From Chinchilla lanigera (taxonomy: Eukaryota; Chordata; Mammalia; Rodentia; Chinchillidae): a stretch of 64,000 nucleotides of DNA. The stretch is taken from contig NW_004955425.1 of NCBI RefSeq assembly GCF_000276665.1, positions 19,129,801 through 19,193,800 of the forward strand, written 5' to 3'. The notes under the pieces are model-generated. The model had not been told where the DNA came from and made no database searches. It saw nothing but the letters and a program-made list of their open reading frames with translations. Positions 36,851-48,902 of this stretch are shown in pieces. The translations under genes were made by a program, and so were the position numbers. Positions within the stretch are counted from its first letter, which is position 1. Each line of letters starts with the position of its first letter.

Positions 36851-38983
36851 ATACATTTCGCCTATGAATACATAGATATGTCACTTGATCTATTTTGCCA
36901 TAAATGGGATTGTATACCTACTCATTTGAAATTTGCCTTTTTCGCTTTTCTTGTTCATATAGTAGATTTATTATTTTAAACAGCTTATGACATTCTCTGT
37001 GGTTCTAGATTTTAAAGTTACAGAAAACTGCATAAAAATCTTGCTCATAGATTTCTGTGCACCGGCTCACATACCTGCACCAAAAACGACTGCAAGTTGA
37101 CCTGACAGTGTGTGTACTGTTGACTCCCTATATGATGTCAAAGTGGAACTCACACACACACACTCACATACACACACACACACACAGAGATTCTAGGATA
37201 CACTCCAGACACACCAACTCCAAACTTCATAACACATAGCACTAAGCATATCGTATAATATAAAGTTTGAAAAATGATTTTGAAGTACAGAGAAGGTTGA
37301 GAATCATTTGTAGAATTTATTCTTTGACAGAAACATAATAAATCACATCAGCCTTTCTAAAAGCCATAACAAAACGTGGATTCACACTGAGATAATTGTT
37401 AACTTACACTTCTGTCTTTCAGAGAGTAAATTTTCCTTCCATTCCCTGTCATTGCAATTGGCTTTATAGTGCTCAGGATATAATAGGTTAATAGCTGTCA
37501 TATTCCATTCTCATAGTTAATTTTAATCCATATTATATAACACCTAGACATTTTGAGAATAGATTCTTTTAGTTAGTGTATTTCCTTATTGTTATAGTTT
37601 TTTTTTAAAATTATGACTATTAATCTATAATTTTACCAAATGAATAATAAAATATTGAAATGGCCTAGGACAAGAGCAGATTACTGGAGGCCACCAGGAA
37701 AGGTAACAGCCTTGGTTACCACATATACCTAATCAGGCACTTTAAAGGTTTGTCTTTATCAGTTATAGCTCAAACTAATTATACTGTCTAAAAACTATTA
37801 AAGATAATATTGTACAACTTGCCAAAAGCTTTTCTCTTTATAAATATAGAATGAGGTCTATCATGTATTTATATACTACATAAATATGTAAAGAACATAC
37901 AATATGTTTCTGCTGAGTACATGAAGTATAAATAGTGCATATCTTCTTTCCACATGTATAAACTATTACTGTTGCATAACAGATGTTCAATAAATACTTG
38001 TTGAATGAATAAAGAATCCCTCACTCCACGTTTTTCAATAAGCAACCAATAAACAACTATACCATAATCTAAAACTGGTCAGACTGAAGGAGAAGAGTGA
38101 CTTGGAAATGGAAAAATCAGGTTTCAGTGTTTTTTACTATTTTAACTTTTAGATGTCTGTAAATATCAAAAGGGAGATACCAGAAGGAAAAATAAATGAG
38201 TCAGTTATTTAGGAATATACTTAATCTGCAAAGAATATTTTAGAAGTTATCAGAATATAGAAGAATTTTTAAGTGATGGAATTTTTAAAATAAGTAATAA
38301 AAATCTAAAGAGTCACTAAAGGATAAAATATGATTAAGGAAATACATATATAACATATTTATTGATAGAAATATTTAATATCAAACAAGAAATATTCAAT
38401 GTCTTAGTTACTGTTAGCTAAAGTAATCTAAAACTTAAAATATTGTAACATCTTAATTCAATTATAAAGTGACACAGTAAAAATTCAAATTTAAAAAAAA
38501 AAAAAAAAAAGCCAGTGAGCCAGTTTGCCTAAAAGAGATCAAGATGTAGCATAAAACCATAGTTACTATGTTGTGATGTTACTATTTCAATAATAGATTA
38601 TGAACCAAATCAACAAAATGGAAGGTCAAAGACTGGTGTACTGTGAAACAATGGGACAGAGTGTTTCAATTTGTTTATCACCCTGTACAGTTTACATGCG
38701 TGACAGTAAAAATTGTTACATGTATTTCATGTTTGTGTTATATATGTATGCTATATAAATACATATTCATTGTACGTTTGCATGTATCGTATTTTTATAT
38801 AAGTATATATGGACATGTACACAAATATATAAGAAAAAAACGGAGAAAAATGTGTATATGTGCATGCACACATGTGTGTGTATATGTGTATAAAGCAATG
38901 GTAGCACTGCATATTAATCAGGAAAGGGTAAACTAATACATGATGGGTACCAAATTGTCTGCACTAGAAAAAAGTGATCCCTA
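36851..38983. other. Mostly unassigned intron
   Basis: Contains a CA microsatellite (37150-37188), a possible L2/MIR tail ('gttcaataaatacttgttga' near 37985), a 19-bp A run (38492-38510) and an ATATGT/TGTG-rich stretch at 38740-38890. Nothing else recognised. Confidence 0.4.
37150..37188. repeat. (CA)n microsatellite
   Basis: Imperfect CA repeat with a 'ctcata' break. Confidence 0.9.
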
Positions 38984-39454
38984 TGTTATGGTTTGTATCT
39001 AGATGTCTCCATAAGGCCTCATGCCCTCATAGGTGAGTGGTGGCTGGAAAATAGGTGTGTGATACTGGGATTAACCGTATATGGCAGTGGATTCGCCCAC
39101 TTTTTGGTTTGCCATTGTTCTCTGTGTGGCTGAATGGATTTACTGAAGAAAAATTCCCCCCTCAGTGTGGTTGGCACTTTCTAAAAGGCTTGCAGCCAGG
39201 ATGGAATATAAAGAGAAAAGGGGGCTTGATGCTGCTGCTTTTCTGCCTGTCCTGCCGTGGACTGTTTCTCCACTGCTCTGTTGCTCTGCCGCTCTGCCAT
39301 GTCCTGCTCATGCCATGCTGCTCTGCCCTGCCTTGGAGCTGGCTCAGTTTGGACTGGAGCCTCCACAAATTGTGAGCTAAAATAAACTTATCCTATCTTT
39401 ACCTTGTGGATATCATCAGGTATTTGCCACAGCAAGGAGAGAGCAACTAAGACA
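38984..39454 (+). mobile_element. MaLR-like solo LTR, plus strand
   Basis: Opens TGTTATGGTTTGTATCTAGA, has 'gcctcatgccctcataggtg', and ends 'gcaactaagaca'. The tail 'ggactggagcctccacaaat', 'gtgagctaaaataaactta' and 'ggtatttgccacagcaagga' fits MaLR-type LTRs (THE1/ORR1 style). Flanks cccta and tccta may be the diverged 5-bp duplication. Confidence 0.7.
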
Positions 39455-39463
39455 TCCTATGTC

Positions 39464-39464
<1 letters not shown>

Positions 39465-39503
<39 letters not shown>

Positions 39504-39521
39504 CACACACACATATATATA
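39465..39521. repeat. (AT)n(AC)n(AT)n compound microsatellite
   Basis: AT repeat 39465-39489, AC repeat to about 39512, then a short AT block. It lies just past the LTR end. Confidence 0.9.
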
Positions 39522-41105
39522 CTTCAGAAAGAATAAAGATCTAACTTTTCAATTATAATATTTCAATCTTATACAAAATATATTCTTGTTGATAGAAATT
39601 CTTAGCAAGGCCAAAAATCACAAATCAGAGCACAAGCAGGTGCTCAAGAAATACTTCTTAAAGGAATTAAAACATGGATAACATGTTTAAAGTTCTTAAA
39701 ATTTTCTTAGTTTAGACTAGTATTTAGAAAGTTAAAGGCAAAGCCACATTTAGCAGATTTTTGAACATATTTCAACAACTTGATAATAACAAAAAGTGAA
39801 CAACCAAGGTAAAATTGTCAAAGGATGTAGGCAATAGCAGACTTAGCAAAATAGTTGGTAAATATTTGAAAAAATATTCTACAAAATAATCAGAAAATGG
39901 AAAAGCGAAACCAGTGAGATATCCTTAACACTCCAGGTTAAAAAACATCAAATGACAACATCAAGCATTAGGCATGATGTGGACAGAGGAGATTTCTCAT
40001 AGATGGTTGTAAGAGCATAACTGATTGAACTTTTTCAGAGATGTCATTCTGTGCCCTATGAGGTCTCATAGAAAACTGACATTAGTTAAGAGATCACAGC
40101 TACAGACCCTCTGACCAGTTTTTACTTTTTAATCAACATAAAATCCAAAGAACCACTGTTACTTCAATATTTGTAGAAATGAAATTCTCAGACAGACAAA
40201 TCAAGAAGTTAATACATACCTTACTTTTAGGAGAGGAAGAATCTTAACAGATATCCAGAGACTTCGTGTCCTTAATCATTATTATATGTTACATTCGTAA
40301 AACATTTGTATTCTTTTTTAGAAAGTAAGAATCTATATGGTATTTGGGCTCTTCTAATACAGGGGCTTTAAGCATTTCCTCATATAGTGGGTTCTGATTC
40401 ATAGCTCTGTGTGATTACTAGTCATTTAGATATAATTCCTGAAAGCAATATGACTCTTTAGAGCTTAACAAACTCCTAAATTGTTATAAGAAAATAGTTC
40501 TGATTGCTCAGAATATGCTATCATGTCTTATCATTAAAAAAGAAATCAGGAGAAATACATTGAACCAGCTCACATAGTAAAACTTAGGACAAAGGTCATC
40601 CATGACTTTACTAAAGTTTCTCTGCAATCTATTTTGCCCCTTTAAACAACAAGTAGTTTATAATACTTATATAATAATAATCATCCTCTAATACCCAATC
40701 TGTTCATCTATAAAATAAGAGGCTTTCACTACATGTCATAATATTCTAGGATTTGAAATAAGACTACCACTTTGCGTTCACTAGAGATGAAAGGAATTTA
40801 CCAAGATAGATTAATTGAAAAAACTTTAATTATCCAGATTCAATATGTCTATTTACAGTAGGTCTTGCAAATTTTCAGACCACTGGAAGATATTTAACGT
40901 TAACATAAAACTCTCAGGACCATCTAAAAGAGCTACAAGAACTAGTTCCTTTGTAAAGAATAAATCATGATGCTGAAAAATTCAGTCATCCATCTTTAAA
41001 CTGAATACATATTTCCATGTTATGAAAGGATGAAGATGTATATATTTATTTATTCATATATGTATATATATTTATTGAAAAAATAGAGTAACATAGTCAC
41101 CATAC
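39522..41105. other. Unassigned intron next to the exon
   Basis: AT-rich with no recognised repeat. A T/A-rich stretch at about 41039-41075 lies just 3' (on minus) of the CTNNA3 exon. Confidence 0.4.
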
Positions 41106-41198
41106 CTGTGGACACAATGTTTCCAAGTGATTGGCTGCAATTCTGACAATTTTAATTCCGTCTTCATTTGTTGACATGGAACAAGCAAGATTTGCCAC
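41106..41198 (-). CDS. CTNNA3: CTNNA3 (alpha-T-catenin) internal coding exon, 93 bp
   Basis: Read on the minus strand, this is 31 codons in phase 0 with no stop, bounded by AAG before it and CAG/GTATGG after it. The peptide starts VANLACSMSTNEDGIK and ends AANHLETLCPQ. All alpha-catenins have VANLACS...NE(E/D)G(V/I)K...LCPQ here. The SMSTNEDGIK and AANHLETLCPQ variants match my recollection of alpha-T-catenin, not alpha-E or alpha-N, which read SISNNEEGVK. Alpha-catenins link cadherin-beta-catenin complexes to actin; alpha-T is prominent in heart and testis. By alpha-E numbering from memory, the exon starts near residue 347, just after the vinculin-binding helix core in the M domain. The donor is reasonable. 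The acceptor tract is T-rich but broken by A residues, so it is weak. The exon length is a multiple of three, so skipping would keep frame. The next expected exon (starting near IINAAL) was not found to the left. It is too short to stand out in a simple ORF scan. Confidence 0.9.
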
Positions 41199-43399
41199 CT
41201 TAAATATAATTTAAAATAATGGAAATGTTTTAGAAGATCAAGGAAATGCAGAAATATTTATTAGACTGGATATATTAGAGCATGTAGTCATTGCCTGAAA
41301 ATACAGAGATGGTGTTCTCACAAATGTCACTGCTGTATATTTTATGAAAGAATTCAAAGACTCTTTTAAAATAAATAACAATAAAAGACTCTAGAGAACT
41401 GTTTAAACAAAAGAAAATGTTAATCAGTGAAGCACTAAGCCCTCCGCAGTCTCTTGGTATCAACATCTAACCCATGATAAGAGGCTCTTATGGGACTGGA
41501 AGAAATTATCTATGGATTGCATACTAATAAATTCTTGGAATCTTATATGATTGTGGTTTATTTTAGGTTTGTAATTGGTTTATTATTTCCCAGAGATCTA
41601 TTATGCATACTTAAGTTGCATTAAGCATGAATGTATCTTATTCATGTTTTATTCAGTATCAAATATACTTCCTAGCTGGACAAATAAAACATAATTAAAT
41701 ATTTTTTCCTGTTCTTGATTTTCTATTACAACTTAATGGACACTGTTTGACATTCAAGCAGTCAATTTGAATCCAGCATTAGTGACACCAAAGTTTATTT
41801 CCTATTATTTCTTTTGAAATTTACATTCTCTTACAGTAAGTGTTCTTTTATAGGTGTCCTTTTTAAATAACTACCATTATGTCCATGACCTATATCCAGT
41901 ATTTACAAATAGTTTCTTCATATCAAAGCCATGGGAAAAGGTGTGGAATTGTTTTCTCTGAACCCCACTCTTGGTCAACATTTCTCCTGCTGGCACAGTG
42001 ATCTCTGATCTGCAAAATCCATCACTGTCATTATCACTGCAAGAAGTAGTTCTTCTAACATCTCTTAACTTCTCCAATGTCCCGGTGATTATGTACGAGT
42101 ACTCAGAATATGTTGTTGCACAAGATCTGCACATCGTTTGCAAGGCTGCTGCTGGATCACTATTTTAAGAGTGCCACCAAATATTATTTATGTTTTTTTT
42201 TCCTTTTTATAGCATTATTTTTAATATGTCAGTAGTCAAACAACTTCTTGACTTGCATTTACATGTAATAAAATAACAGCCATACATTATTTAACTGTGG
42301 AAGGGCATTGTTCGCGTTATTAATGTACATGGAAATGGCTTACTTGAAAAGGTCTTTTGTTGGCTTGAAGGTCACAGTGCCTCAACTTTCATATCTGACA
42401 CATAATTAGTGCATTTGCGAATTATTTGAAAAGGGCAACAGTTTCTGTGTCCTTCTACCCAATGCCTCTCACTGATAGTGAAACTCAACAGTGTCATTGC
42501 TTTAACCCTTATATCAATTTACACTCTTGCTGCAGAAAATATCTGTAAATCTGAGTGCTGTGTGTTTAAAGTAAAATAAATAAATAAATAAATAAATAAA
42601 AGCTCGTTGGGTCTATACTTCCATCACTTTAAAATACTGCTGATTCCCCAAACCTTAAAATTACAGAAAACTGAGTCCATATAGACAAATTCTTTTCAGT
42701 GTATCTTTTTTCTTTTCTCCCTTTAAAAAACATCATTCTTGTTCTGGACATTTGCTGTACATGATGTTTATTGGAAGCCGATCAACTGGATAACATAACA
42801 TAAGAATTATCCTAAACACAGTTTAGGGTTAAATTTGCTGAATTAATTTTTTACCAAACTGTCAAATGAAAATGCAACATCACTGAAAATTGCATTTTCT
42901 AGACAAAGTTTTACATTCAGTGAATGACCATACTAACATTATTCAGTGCTCATACCTATTGGAACTTCTTATTATAACTGTTCCATATCAGCTACATTTT
43001 TAGGTAATCAAATGCTATTTCAAGACATGCGTAATATTGTACAAACAAGGTTGAAGATACTGTAGTTAGTGTTCTGTGGCAAAGAAAAAATATAAAAGAA
43101 ATAAAATATCATCATATTTTCTAATCTAAGTTTTCCAAGTTTAAACATTTTCCAAAGTCACATAGACATGAAAATGAAAGCCAAATTTCTTGTAAAAATA
43201 ATTATTCCTAAATTCTCTGTTATGTGTCTCTTTAGGCAGTCATGTATTTTCCTAAGCACAGAATAAGGATAACTCCCCAGTTGTCAAAGAAAACAGCATG
43301 CAAATAAAATATTTTGGAAATAGCTTCAGATATGCTGACATTTGATATTCTTTGTTTATGTAAATTTGCCTGTGTTTCAAAAATCTTGGATACTGAGGC
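41199..43399. other. Intron upstream of the exon, mostly unassigned
   Basis: No repeat recognised except (AAAT)n at 42573-42601. An 88-codon minus frame at 41877-42143, with possible CRSC motif, has no known family. Confidence 0.4.
42573..42601. repeat. (AAAT)n tetranucleotide repeat
   Basis: About seven units of aaat. Confidence 0.9.
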
Positions 43400-43700
43400 A
43401 CAGGAATGTTTTGGAGACAAATACATTTGAGTTTGAAACTGATTTCCACAATAAGCTTCTAATACTGGGAAAGTTGTTAATTTCTCTGACTCTATTTTTT
43501 TTTCCTGGTACCTGGAATCAAACTCACAACCTTGTGCTTGCCGGGCAGACGTTGTGCCACTGAGCTAAATCCCCAGCCCCTCTGACTCTATTTTGCTACC
43601 TATAAAATGTATGCAATAACGCTTACCTCCCTGGAGTGTTCTGAGCATTAACTGAAACAGTCAGTAGAGAAGGCCTCATACCTGAGTGTGCTGATCCTGT
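43400..43700 (+). repeat. MIR-type SINE, plus strand, split by an ID
   Basis: Left part: 'gagtttgaaactgatttcca', 'gggaaagttgttaatttctc'. Right part after the ID: 'acctataaaatgtatgcaat', 'cttacctccctggagtg', 'gagcattaactgaa'. Read through, these form one MIR with the usual order; the ID (43499-43579) landed inside. Confidence 0.65.
43499..43579 (-). mobile_element. ID SINE nested in a MIR, minus strand, 15-bp TSD
   Basis: Reverse complement ID: 'ctggaatcaaactcacaacc', 'cttgccgggcagacgttgtg', 'ctgagctaaatccccagccc'. The duplication ctctgactctatttt lies at 43484-43498 and 43580-43594. More substitutions than the youngest copies. Confidence 0.92.
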
Positions 43701-44358
43701 GTGCACCTCCATTCCTTCTATCCATCCCTTAACTAATGAACAAGGGAGAGAATCTTCGCTCTTTCAGAGGATTTACAGAATTAAAACCTTAGAAGCCTAA
43801 TGAAATTAAATAAAATTTCTAAACAAAGCCCAAACGCAATTGTTTATAACAGCCATATAGCGAGAAAAACGTAAAGTGTAGATGCATCTTGGTGCTGTAG
43901 TATAATGAATGTGCACACCTTATCAAAAGGTGGAGCACCTCATGATGACAAAATACAAAAACTTCATTCGTTGGACAACCAAACGGTCATTGTAACCTCT
44001 GATCCTGCTTGCTGCATCCTCCACTGTACACAGACAAAAACAAAAGTCAGATAGAGAGAAGAAATACACTCAATCAATGGCAGGAAAACTGTTAACTAGA
44101 TATGTGTGTGTGTGCTCTTTACGCATGGTTAATTAAAGTACCAGCAAAGGTCTTCTCATTGAAATGATTGAACAGACTTTGTACTGATATGTGTTGTACT
44201 CTCAGCCAAGTCTAAGTAAAGCAGGGTCTAAATTACCCTAAACAAATAAGAATGAAGATATTTGGGTAAATTGACATGTTCATTAAAAAGAATGGTTATG
44301 GAAAAATATTTGTTCATTTTATCAAAAGATTCAATTATATTAAAATTATCACCAATAA

Positions 44359-44432
44359 TTTTTCTAGTAAGTATAAAATGAAACAAAACAAAATCTTTAA
44401 ACGGAAACATTGTCATATTAAGAGGGGAGTGA
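44359..44432 (+). repeat. Duplicated 70-bp segment, copy A
   Basis: Starts 'tttttctagtaagtataaaa' and ends 'agaggggagtgac'. It matches 44950-45016 in the same orientation, apart from a 5-base length difference and several substitutions. Both give the shared minus-strand peptide LFHFILTRK. Not part of a repeat family I know. Confidence 0.8.
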
Positions 44433-44499
44433 CATTTTCTATTAGTGCCTTTATCTTTTTAAATTTATGTATTTCTAATTTTCAAAATTTTCATTAGTA

Positions 44500-45415
44500 C
44501 ATGACTATAGAAGTAAGGATCTCATTCACTGTGGCAAGTGGGTACCTGTGCATGTGTAGTTTGCTTCCTTTAATTCCCCGTTCACTTCCGTTCTGCCCTC
44601 TCCCTCCATCTCAGCATCACCTGCCCACTTACCCTGGATCTGTCTCCCTTTTTCCCATTGCCCATCTTTTCTTTTGCTCATTAAATTATGTATGCTTTAG
44701 GTATCTCATATAAGAGAAGTCATGAGATATCTAAGATGGATTTATTTCACTAAACATTATGGCCTCAAGTTGCATCTGTTTTCCTATAAATGACTTAAAT
44801 TTATCCTTCTTTTCTCCATCATGAATAAATAATGCACTTTCTTTATCCATTCATTGTAGATTGCCTCCAAGATTTAAGAAGCTACCCAAAAGTGCAACAT
44901 CAGAGTCAAATAAAATTTCTAGTTTTAATTTTCTGAGGAATCTCCATACTTTTTCTAGTAAGTATAAAATGAAACAAAATCTTTAAGCAGAAACATGCTG
45001 CCCTATTAAGAGGGGAGTGATTTCTGTAATGATTGTGCAAGTTTACATTCCCACTAACAGTGTAGAAGGGTTTCCTTCCCCTCCCCTGCCAAAGCATACT
45101 GTTAGATTTCTTAATGTCAGCAGTTCTTTGTGGGTTAAGATAGAATCTCATTTTGAGGTGTTACTCTGTATTCCTCTGGTGGCCATAAGTGTTGAACAAT
45201 TTTTATGTATTTATTGGCCATTCATACTTCTGAGAAGTGTCTATTCATTTCAGTTGCCCATTTTTTATTGGGTCTTTTATTTGGAGATCTGAATTTTGGG
45301 CATTTTTAAAATATATTCTCCATATTAGTCCACTATCCAAAAAGTAGCTGACAAATTTTTTTTCTCATTCTGTAGGTTGTATATTCATTTTGCTGCATGT
45401 GCAGTTTGTTTCTGT
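44500..45415 (-). mobile_element. L1 3' end, minus strand, carrying a foreign 70-bp segment
   Basis: The 3' UTR (C/T-rich on plus at 44570-44690) leads into ORF2 3' text in reverse: 'cattatggcctcaagttgca', 'ttatccattcattgtagatt', 'tgtgcaagtttacattcccac'. The expected L1 text is broken at 44949-45017 by a 70-bp segment that matches 44359-44432. It ends near 45415. Confidence 0.75.
44950..45016 (+). repeat. Duplicated 70-bp segment, copy B (within L1)
   Basis: Second copy of the segment at 44359-44432, about 590 bp away and in the same orientation. The L1 sequence reads 'ggaatctccatact' before it and 'ttctgtaatgattgtgcaag' after it, as if the segment had been inserted there or had replaced a few bases. 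Confidence 0.8.
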
Positions 45416-45867
45416 TTTAAATCTAGGTCTTAGATCTGAGTCTTTGCCCTTTGCGTCAGTCCTTCTGTGCTGTGAAATGTGTGTCAAATTCCAGCCCTTC
45501 AAACTTGTCTGACCTTCCTGCTCCATACTAACTCTAAAAACAGCAGCGCACTCAGCAAGTCCTGACCAAACCATTCCTGCTGCGGACAAACTTGGTGATG
45601 TTTGTTCCCCTTATTCAAGTTTTGATTCATGTTCTGTACAAAAATTAGTGTGTTTCTGTCATGTTTCCTACTTGCCAGACATTGACTTTTACTTCTACTT
45701 GGCAGAAAGCAGGGTGTTTTCACTCTTTCACCTGTAATCTGGGGTGAGAAATTCCTGCCCAAGAACCTGGTCTGTAGAACCCTGCATGTAGGGTTATTCT
45801 GTCCCTCACTCTCTATCAAGTTCAGGAGTATGGACATTGCTGACACAAAAGCATAACTCACTGGTGG
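45416..45867. other. Unassigned stretch between two L1 fragments
   Basis: A minus frame of 147 codons (45942-45499) spans most of this; no family is recognised. It could be an old LTR or unique sequence. Confidence 0.35.
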
Positions 45868-46215
45868 TGGAAATGGATTCTCTGCCACAAAAAATGATAA
45901 GCTTGAGTTATTTATAGGAAAGGAGATGCACCTCAAAACCATAATGTTAAGTGAAATAAGTCAGAGATGCAAACTTAAATATGATCTGGTCTCTCTAATA
46001 TGAGAAACATAAAATAGAAATAAATCAAAAGGCAAAATAAAAGATAGATTATAAGAGGCATGGAGATAGATATTTTGCAGAAGGAAAGGTGACCAAGAGA
46101 AGTGTCAGAGACAGGAGATGATGAATTAATTAAGGTACATGTTGATACATATATGCGTATCAACTTTCTGCAATGAGTATAATCATTTTGTACTCCAAAT
46201 ATCCGCTAATATAAA
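45868..46215 (+). mobile_element. L1 3' end, plus strand
   Basis: Contains 'aaccataatgttaagtgaaa', 'taagtcagagatgcaaactt', then a purine-rich stretch (46060-46120) and 'gatacatatatgcgtatcaa'. Highly truncated. Confidence 0.65.
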
Positions 46216-48812
46216 TTTTAAAAGTAGGATAAAACATATTTTGAACTTAGGGTTTATCTTAATGACCCTTAAATAAATCTGCCATCCTACATGAAAATTC
46301 TGATTTCATCATTAATTTTTTCTAGTCTAGTAAAGAGATTCTATTTTTCAAGGTATTGAATACTAGAGAGTGCCATATTTTAACATTCCAATAGCAAGTT
46401 TTACCTGAACTCTTATGAGTTCTAACAATCCTCATGGTCATTTTAGACAATTGAAATGGGCTCTAAGTCAGGAACGAATACAGTATTTGGACAGCTGTGT
46501 ATCACACATCATTCAGTCATAAGAAATTCTCGTACCGTGATACAATTTTTCAAGACCATGAAACAAGTTTGATGTTTGGTGAGACTTCTGATCTCATGCA
46601 TTCACAGTTTCTATATAGTTCACATAGTTAATTGTAATATCATGTCATCAAAAGTTCTAGCTCTCAGTGGGAGAGAAAGGTCATTGGCTCATTTTCACAC
46701 ATTTTCCTCGCTGGCAGATGGTCATACCTCTCCTGTGTAAACACTTCTAGGGATAGAGAATTTACTGTTTTGCAGGATATCCTATTCCAGTTGGAGGAAT
46801 ATCAAAATTATACTGTGAAATTCTTCTTTATAAGGAGGTAAAATCTTCTTCAACAATTTTCTCATAGTGGTCATAGAAAGCTGGACCAAATAGACTGTTT
46901 CAATATTCTACTTTTGGAGTAAGGGAGATTTTGAAAATAATAAAATCTCAGTGCATAGTTATTAAACTGAGAAGTCTGCTTCCCTTTTAGTCCCATAGTG
47001 GAAGTAGATTGCATGTATAATTGGATTTTCTAAAGTCCTGCCCCACCATGGTGGTTCTGATATACCATCTACCCTCCCCAATGCACACACACAAAATTAC
47101 AACAACCACACACAAGTACTCAGTAAGACCTTGGTTGATTTTTGCTTACATGGATAAACATTCCTTCCAGAAGATTAGTGTAAAGGGAGGTGAAAACCTG
47201 GAAAAGTTTGATCTGAGTATTTATGGATAAGTCTGGGAAGTCATACAAAAGGTTTCACATGTGGAAGACAGGAAAAGACAAATTGCTACTTGAGAAATAG
47301 AAAAAAGTTGTAAAATCAGTATATCCAGCAGAGAAGAAAATGAAGTACATAGGGAAATTTCCAGCTGTCCACTTGGAATCCATTCCTCCTCTGTTAAGAA
47401 CACTTGGGTTTTCCTTAGTACTGAACCAGAAATTTATACACCAAAAATGTATTAATTTTAAGTGCCTACCGTCATCAATGTAATGCAGATCTGTGATTAT
47501 TTCTGGGGAGAGCACCTTCTAATAAAATGATGGCCTCTGCATTTACTACTAGAATGTCCTAGTCATGCAAGGCAAAGAAAGGGGTTTTGCACATGGAAAT
47601 AAATGTATTTATATTTGTCTCTTTTTTGCTATCCAACCCATCAATGCTTGTGAGAAATTTTTCCCATGTGATACAATTGAACATCAAGTTCTTAAATAAA
47701 ATAACTTACATTTTTTTAAATTTATCTTTCTGGAAGGTGGTTATTCTGTTTGAAAGACATCCTTCACAATATCTTTTCAAAATTATATCTATACTTCAGG
47801 ACTTGGTCAAACATAAACTCATCATAAACTCTTTTCAGATACCCTGGATCAGAACTAATGTCTACAATCCCCAGACTCACAATTATAGAACACACTCACT
47901 TTCCCTAAATTCATTAGCTATCAAATGTTGAGATGCTCAGGAGTAACACAGAGACCACTTTAAAAAAGTTTCATTATGCAAAATACCCTGAAAATAGTAA
48001 GTATTAGTTGGTATACATGAATAAAAAGAATAACTCATTTTTGTCCATCTGAATCTGAATCATCATGAATATAAACGATTTTCTGTTAGGTTAAAATTAA
48101 TACTGATGAATTGTACTTTTTAGAATCCTGAGTAAAATTTAATTTGTTCATTAGAGCTGTGACCTTCTTCCACTCCTTGTCCCTTAAAAAGTTTCTAAAT
48201 ATCTGTAATATTAGCATAAAGTTAAGTATTATTGCTTTACATTATGGAGGAAGTTACAATACCTTAGAAAAGAAAGTCCTTGGATTATTAAATTTAATTG
48301 CCTTAAGCTGATTTCCACCTGACTGTGGATGTTCTCCGGGAACATCAAGATGACAGATCCATTGCAGATACATGACTGACTACAGCACTTCACTGAATGA
48401 GGATGCAAAAACAACCTAGCCAAATGATGTTTTTTAAAATTTTTTATTGTAGTATTTACAGAGCAGCTTTGGGCTTGTCTCTCAATTTAGGGAAAATATG
48501 ATGCACAAAAGTTTGTCAAGAGGCACAAAGAAGAAAAAGAGCAGCCTATATCTTTTAACATATCAGTAAGTAGCAAAATTGTAAAGTCATTGACTAACTC
48601 ACTAACAGAAGGAACGCTAGAAGATCTTCAGGTCAGTGGGAGCTACTGAGTCAGACAAGGTAATCCGATGGTTGGAACTGGTTTGCAGTAGAGATACATC
48701 AGTAGATGTACACAGTTAGGCATGTAGTCAAGAAGTCCACAGAGGGGAGATTAAGTAGAAGGTCACTAGCTTCTCAGTGGCAATTGGATATGATTATGTA
48801 GGGAACAAGTAT
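46216..48812. other. Mostly unassigned intron
   Basis: No gene or clear repeat recognised. The part 48430-48800 is purine-rich with unknown origin. Confidence 0.4.
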
Positions 48813-48902
48813 GCTGGGTTTATTGGCAGGGGCTGTCAGGAATCGAACTCAGGACCTTGTGCTTGCCAGGCAGGTGCTGTGCAGCTGAGCTATCTCTCCA
48901 GT
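48813..48902 (-). mobile_element. ID-related SINE with B2-like head, minus strand
   Basis: Read on minus: 'actggagagatagctcagct' then 'gcctggcaagcacaagg' and 'gagttcgattcctgacagcc'. The middle is ID, but the head has ctggagagat instead of ctggggattt, which recalls B2. The duplication gggaacaagtat flanks it at 48801-48812 and 48903-48914. Confidence 0.85.

Larger units (their letters stand above)
1..41105 (-). other. CTNNA3: CTNNA3 intron downstream of the exon (partial)
   Basis: Inferred from the minus-strand exon at 41106-41198, whose donor GT lies at 41104-41105. The stretch continues off the left edge with no further alpha-catenin exon recognised, so this intron is at least 41 kb here. 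Very large introns are a known property of CTNNA3, which spans well over a megabase in human. Contents are listed as separate repeats. Confidence 0.8.

Noticed and set aside
39055..39375. Overlapping plus and minus frames of 60-106 codons
   Set aside because: They lie inside a MaLR-like LTR with CTG/CTC-rich text; no domain.
44500..46215. One L1 with a 5' inversion (twin priming)
   Set aside because: Both opposed fragments contain L1 3'-UTR sequence, so they are two separate 3' ends, not the inverted and direct halves of one insertion.
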